Program-made: the position numbers and the translations under genes
Origin: CAYSSJ01 sp964433675
Lineage (GTDB): Bacteria; Cloacimonadota; Cloacimonadia; Cloacimonadales; TCS61
Assembly (NCBI GenBank): GCA_964433675.1
Contig: CAYSSJ010000011.1
Span: 22,976 to 86,975, forward strand
Reading direction: 5' to 3'
Length of the DNA: 64,000 bases
The notes under the pieces: generated by a model
Told to the model about the DNA's origin: nothing
Databases searched by the model: none
What the model saw: the letters and a program-made list of their open reading frames with translations, nothing else
In this document: positions 62,551 to 64,000 of the stretch, in pieces
Numbering within the stretch: position 1 is the stretch's first letter
Layout of the letters: each line of letters opens with the position of its first letter

Positions 62551-62955
62551 TTATTCGAGCGGCATTGCTATCCACAAGATGATGTAAATTACAAAGCCTA
62601 TTCCTCCGAATAATACCGATAAACCGAAAACAAGCCTGAGAAGGCTGACATCTATACCGAGATAATACGCCAATCCGCTGCATACACCGGCTATCATCCT
62701 ACCTTCCCATCTGCGAACCAGTCTTTTCTTTCCCTCCGGTTTTACTTCGATCTCGATCTCTTGAGATATCTCTTGGGTATCTTTGGGAAAAACCAGATAC
62801 ATAATAAGATATACCAATACACTCGTGCCACCGAAAAATATCGAAATGAGAAACAATATCCTGATTATTGTGGAACTCACACCCAAAGTCTCAGCGATTC
62901 CACCACACACACCGCCGATCATCTTATCCTTGCTCGATAAGTGTAACTTTCTCAT
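62551..62955 (-). CDS. Tandem PspC-domain membrane protein
   Basis: This 134-residue protein has two PspC domains. Residues 1-60 hold 'LHLSSKDKMIGGVCGGIAE' and a membrane hairpin ending 'LIMYLVFPKD'. Residues 72-134 hold 'RRWEGRMIAGVCSGLAYYLG' and a second hairpin ending 'IILWIAMPLE'. A single PspC is typical, so this is an internal duplication. The family responds to envelope stress (phage-shock response). AGGAGG precedes the ATG, and TTGACT ... GATATT (63012 to about 62984, minus strand, 17-base spacer) is a likely promoter. It is the first gene of the six-gene unit ending at dtd. Confidence 0.9.
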   Translation of the reverse strand: MRKLHLSSKDKMIGGVCGGIAETLGVSSTIIRILFLISIFFGGTSVLVYLIMYLVFPKDTQEISQEIEIEVKPEGKKRLVRRWEGRMIAGVCSGLAYYLGIDVSLLRLVFGLSVLFGGIGFVIYIILWIAMPLE

Positions 62956-62983
62956 CCTGACCTCCTATTCACTGTTTTTATTT

Positions 62984-63012
62984 AATATCCTTTTCCGTTC
63001 ATTTTAAGTCAA
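62984..63012 (-). promoter_or_regulatory. Putative promoter of the pspC-dtd unit
   Basis: On the minus strand, TTGACT (63012-63007) is followed after 17 bases by GATATT, a sigma-70-like pair. The ATG at 62955 has AGGAGG just before it. Confidence 0.45.
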
Positions 63013-63071
63013 GCAAAAATATTATTTGTAGGAGCAATTTAGAAATTTCCACCCTTGCCAATGACCGAAAT

Positions 63072-63096
63072 AATAGCCAGCGCCTTTAGGCGTAGG
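63072..63096 (+). repeat. REP-like hairpin, copy 1
   Basis: AATAGCCA is followed by CGCC-TTTA-GGCG (63081-63092). It shares AATAGCCA and the TTTAG core with copy 2, which lies in the opposite orientation at 63750-63774. Confidence 0.5.
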
Positions 63097-63224
63097 GTTT
63101 TTAAAATTCCAAGCACCAAATTCCAAATTCCAAATAAATCCCAAACTGCAATGACCAAATGACCAAAACGATTGAACGATTGAACATCATCTTGGTTCTC
63201 TTACACCAAGACACACTTCGATAC

Positions 63225-63282
63225 GTCCTGCACCTACTTTCCGGGCTATACCAACTAAGAAAAAAGAAAGTAGGTGCAGGAC
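63225..63282. repeat. 17-bp perfect inverted repeat, 24-base loop
   Basis: GTCCTGCACCTACTTTC at 63225-63241 is the exact reverse complement of 63266-63282. It could fold as a strong hairpin in RNA. No T run follows, so it is not a standard terminator. Confidence 0.85.
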
Positions 63283-63460
63283 TACTCAGTGTGACATGTT
63301 CTATCCTCTATCTTCTTACTTCCTACTACTTACTATCTACTGATCTCTTACCTCTGACCTCTAAACCCTGAACCATAAACTTCTAAACATCTCCCTTGTC
63401 CTCTGGAGCCTGTAAGGTGAAGGGGGATTGCTACTCTTGCAACACCTCAACGATTCAACC

Positions 63461-63823
63461 AATAAACTAATCAACATCCTCTTCTTTGCTATTCATCATT
63501 TGGAAAACGAGATTTCTCGACACCGAGGGCGTGATAAGTAATACGTGATAGGTTATACGGAAAGACAGGTGAAATGACCGGACTTCTTTAAACTTTCACC
63601 CTTCAACACTAAACCCTAAACTGCATTATTTATACATTGTTCATTCACAATAGAATTACTCTGCCTACTGTCTTCTGTCTCCTGACCTCTGAAATGACGC
63701 CTTCGATTCAATGGGGTTAAAACCCCGAGAGTAGTTGAGATAACCACACCCACGAGCTAAAGCTCGTGGCTATTCATCTGGCATTGACACCAATTAATAA
63801 ATAAACAAATCAACATTCTCTTC
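63461..63823. repeat. Diverged 24-base direct repeat
   Basis: The segment at 63461-63484 (AATAAAC...CTCTTC) recurs at 63800-63823 with two mismatches, 316 bases apart start to end. This suggests duplication within the spacer. Confidence 0.6.
63750..63774 (-). repeat. REP-like hairpin, copy 2
   Basis: Read on the minus strand it is AATAGCCACGAGC-TTTA-GCTCGTGG. The stem has eight perfect pairs (63750-63757 with 63762-63769). It is inverted relative to copy 1. Confidence 0.6.
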
Positions 63824-63972
63824 CACCACTTTTCACTTCTCACTCTTTCACTTTTCACCGAAATTTCTTCCTGCTTCTCTTACTATAAATTCCGTGAGCG
63901 AAGCGAACAAATTCCTATAAATTCCTACCAATTCCTTCTTTCTGCTCTGTCCAGTCCTAAAATAGTGGACTT

Positions 63973-63981
63973 TGTGGATAA
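63973..63981 (-). other. Single DnaA-box match
   Basis: TGTGGATAA on the plus strand is TTATCCACA on the minus strand, the consensus DnaA box. Only one is visible before the window ends, so its meaning is unclear. Confidence 0.3.
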
Positions 63982-64000
63982 CTTTTGCATGCTATACATA

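Larger units (their letters stand above)
63013..64000. other. Low-complexity spacer without a credible gene
   Basis: About 1 kb of AC/T-rich sequence with short repeated words such as 'cgattgaacgattgaac', 'ccaaattccaaattcc' and 'cctctgacctct'. I see no open frame with a start signal or family resemblance. It holds two REP-like hairpins, a 17-bp inverted repeat, a diverged 24-base direct repeat, a GGGGTT/AACCCC hairpin (63713-63726) and one DnaA-box match. Confidence 0.7.

Noticed and set aside
63158..63180. Short tandem words as a CRISPR array
   Set aside because: The repeats are eight bases long with no regular spacers and no cas genes in the window.
63159..63371. 70-codon open frame in the terminal spacer
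   Set aside because: It lies in low-complexity sequence, spans the 17-bp inverted repeat, and has no ribosome binding site or family resemblance.
63973..63981. Replication origin at the right edge
   Set aside because: Only one DnaA box is seen and no dnaA/dnaN or AT-rich unwinding region is in the window; kept only as an observation.

Overview
The window looks like AT-rich chromosomal DNA from a diderm bacterium of the FCB (Fibrobacterota-Chlorobiota-Bacteroidota) superphylum, plausibly Candidatus Cloacimonadota. This placement is an inference. It rests on four long secreted proteins ending in the 'NYPNPFNP ... GIYFY ... LLLK' C-terminal domain typical of type IX (Por) secretion cargo, on outer-membrane barrels and LPS/capsule genes, on poly-gamma-glutamate-system proteins of the PgsB/PgsC/PgsW type, and on promoter-like pairs ending in TTTGG that recall Bacteroidota promoters. 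Most starts have AGGAG-type ribosome binding sites and the standard genetic code fits throughout. I see no phage, insertion sequence or CRISPR array.

Layout. 1-10845 (minus): a surface-polysaccharide cluster with a Wzz-like chain-length protein, a Wzy-like polymerase/ligase, a Wzx-like flippase, four complete glycosyltransferases, UDP-GlcNAc 2-epimerase WecB, and a glycosyltransferase cut by the window edge. 10920-12530 (minus): exonuclease III and endonuclease III with overlapping ends, then tRNA-Pro(GGG). 12638-15498 (plus): an ABC-F ATPase overlapping a 2-hydroxyacyl-CoA dehydratase-type subunit. 15500-26189 (minus): a four-gene unit led by an 1814-residue Ser/Thr kinase-ATPase-TPR-GAF-histidine kinase, followed by an unknown protein, a 951-residue TPR protein and an outer-membrane barrel. 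26341-28680 (plus): a LicC-like nucleotidyltransferase and a DUF4080-type radical SAM protein.

28675-43534 (minus): a compact run of ten genes of about 15 kb. It contains a small exported protein, an LVIVD-repeat lipoprotein, three type-IX-tagged secreted proteins (a repeat protein, an M14 carboxypeptidase and a C25 gingipain-like protein lacking the usual catalytic His), then PgsB, PgsC, PgsW, an exported protein and a small outer-membrane barrel. 43696-46413 (plus): pyruvate phosphate dikinase, ending at a strong terminator. 46460-57024 (minus): an NtrC-type regulator, its TPR/GAF/PAS histidine kinase, a YgiQ radical SAM protein, a cold-shock protein, and a second C25 peptidase with an intact His/Cys pair. 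57148-57224: tRNA-Pro(CGG). 57248-62955 (minus): a six-gene unit (PspC, Nudix, a 1082-residue exported barrel-like protein, GNAT, GmhA, Dtd). 62956-64000 has no credible gene; it is low-complexity spacer with REP-like hairpins, a long inverted repeat, a diverged direct repeat and one DnaA-box match.

The most interesting points are the Pgs module with no PgsA in an operon with tagged proteases, the kinase operon with a palindrome on its promoter, and a repeated TTGAC-20 nt-TTTGG promoter-like pair found at four separate starts.
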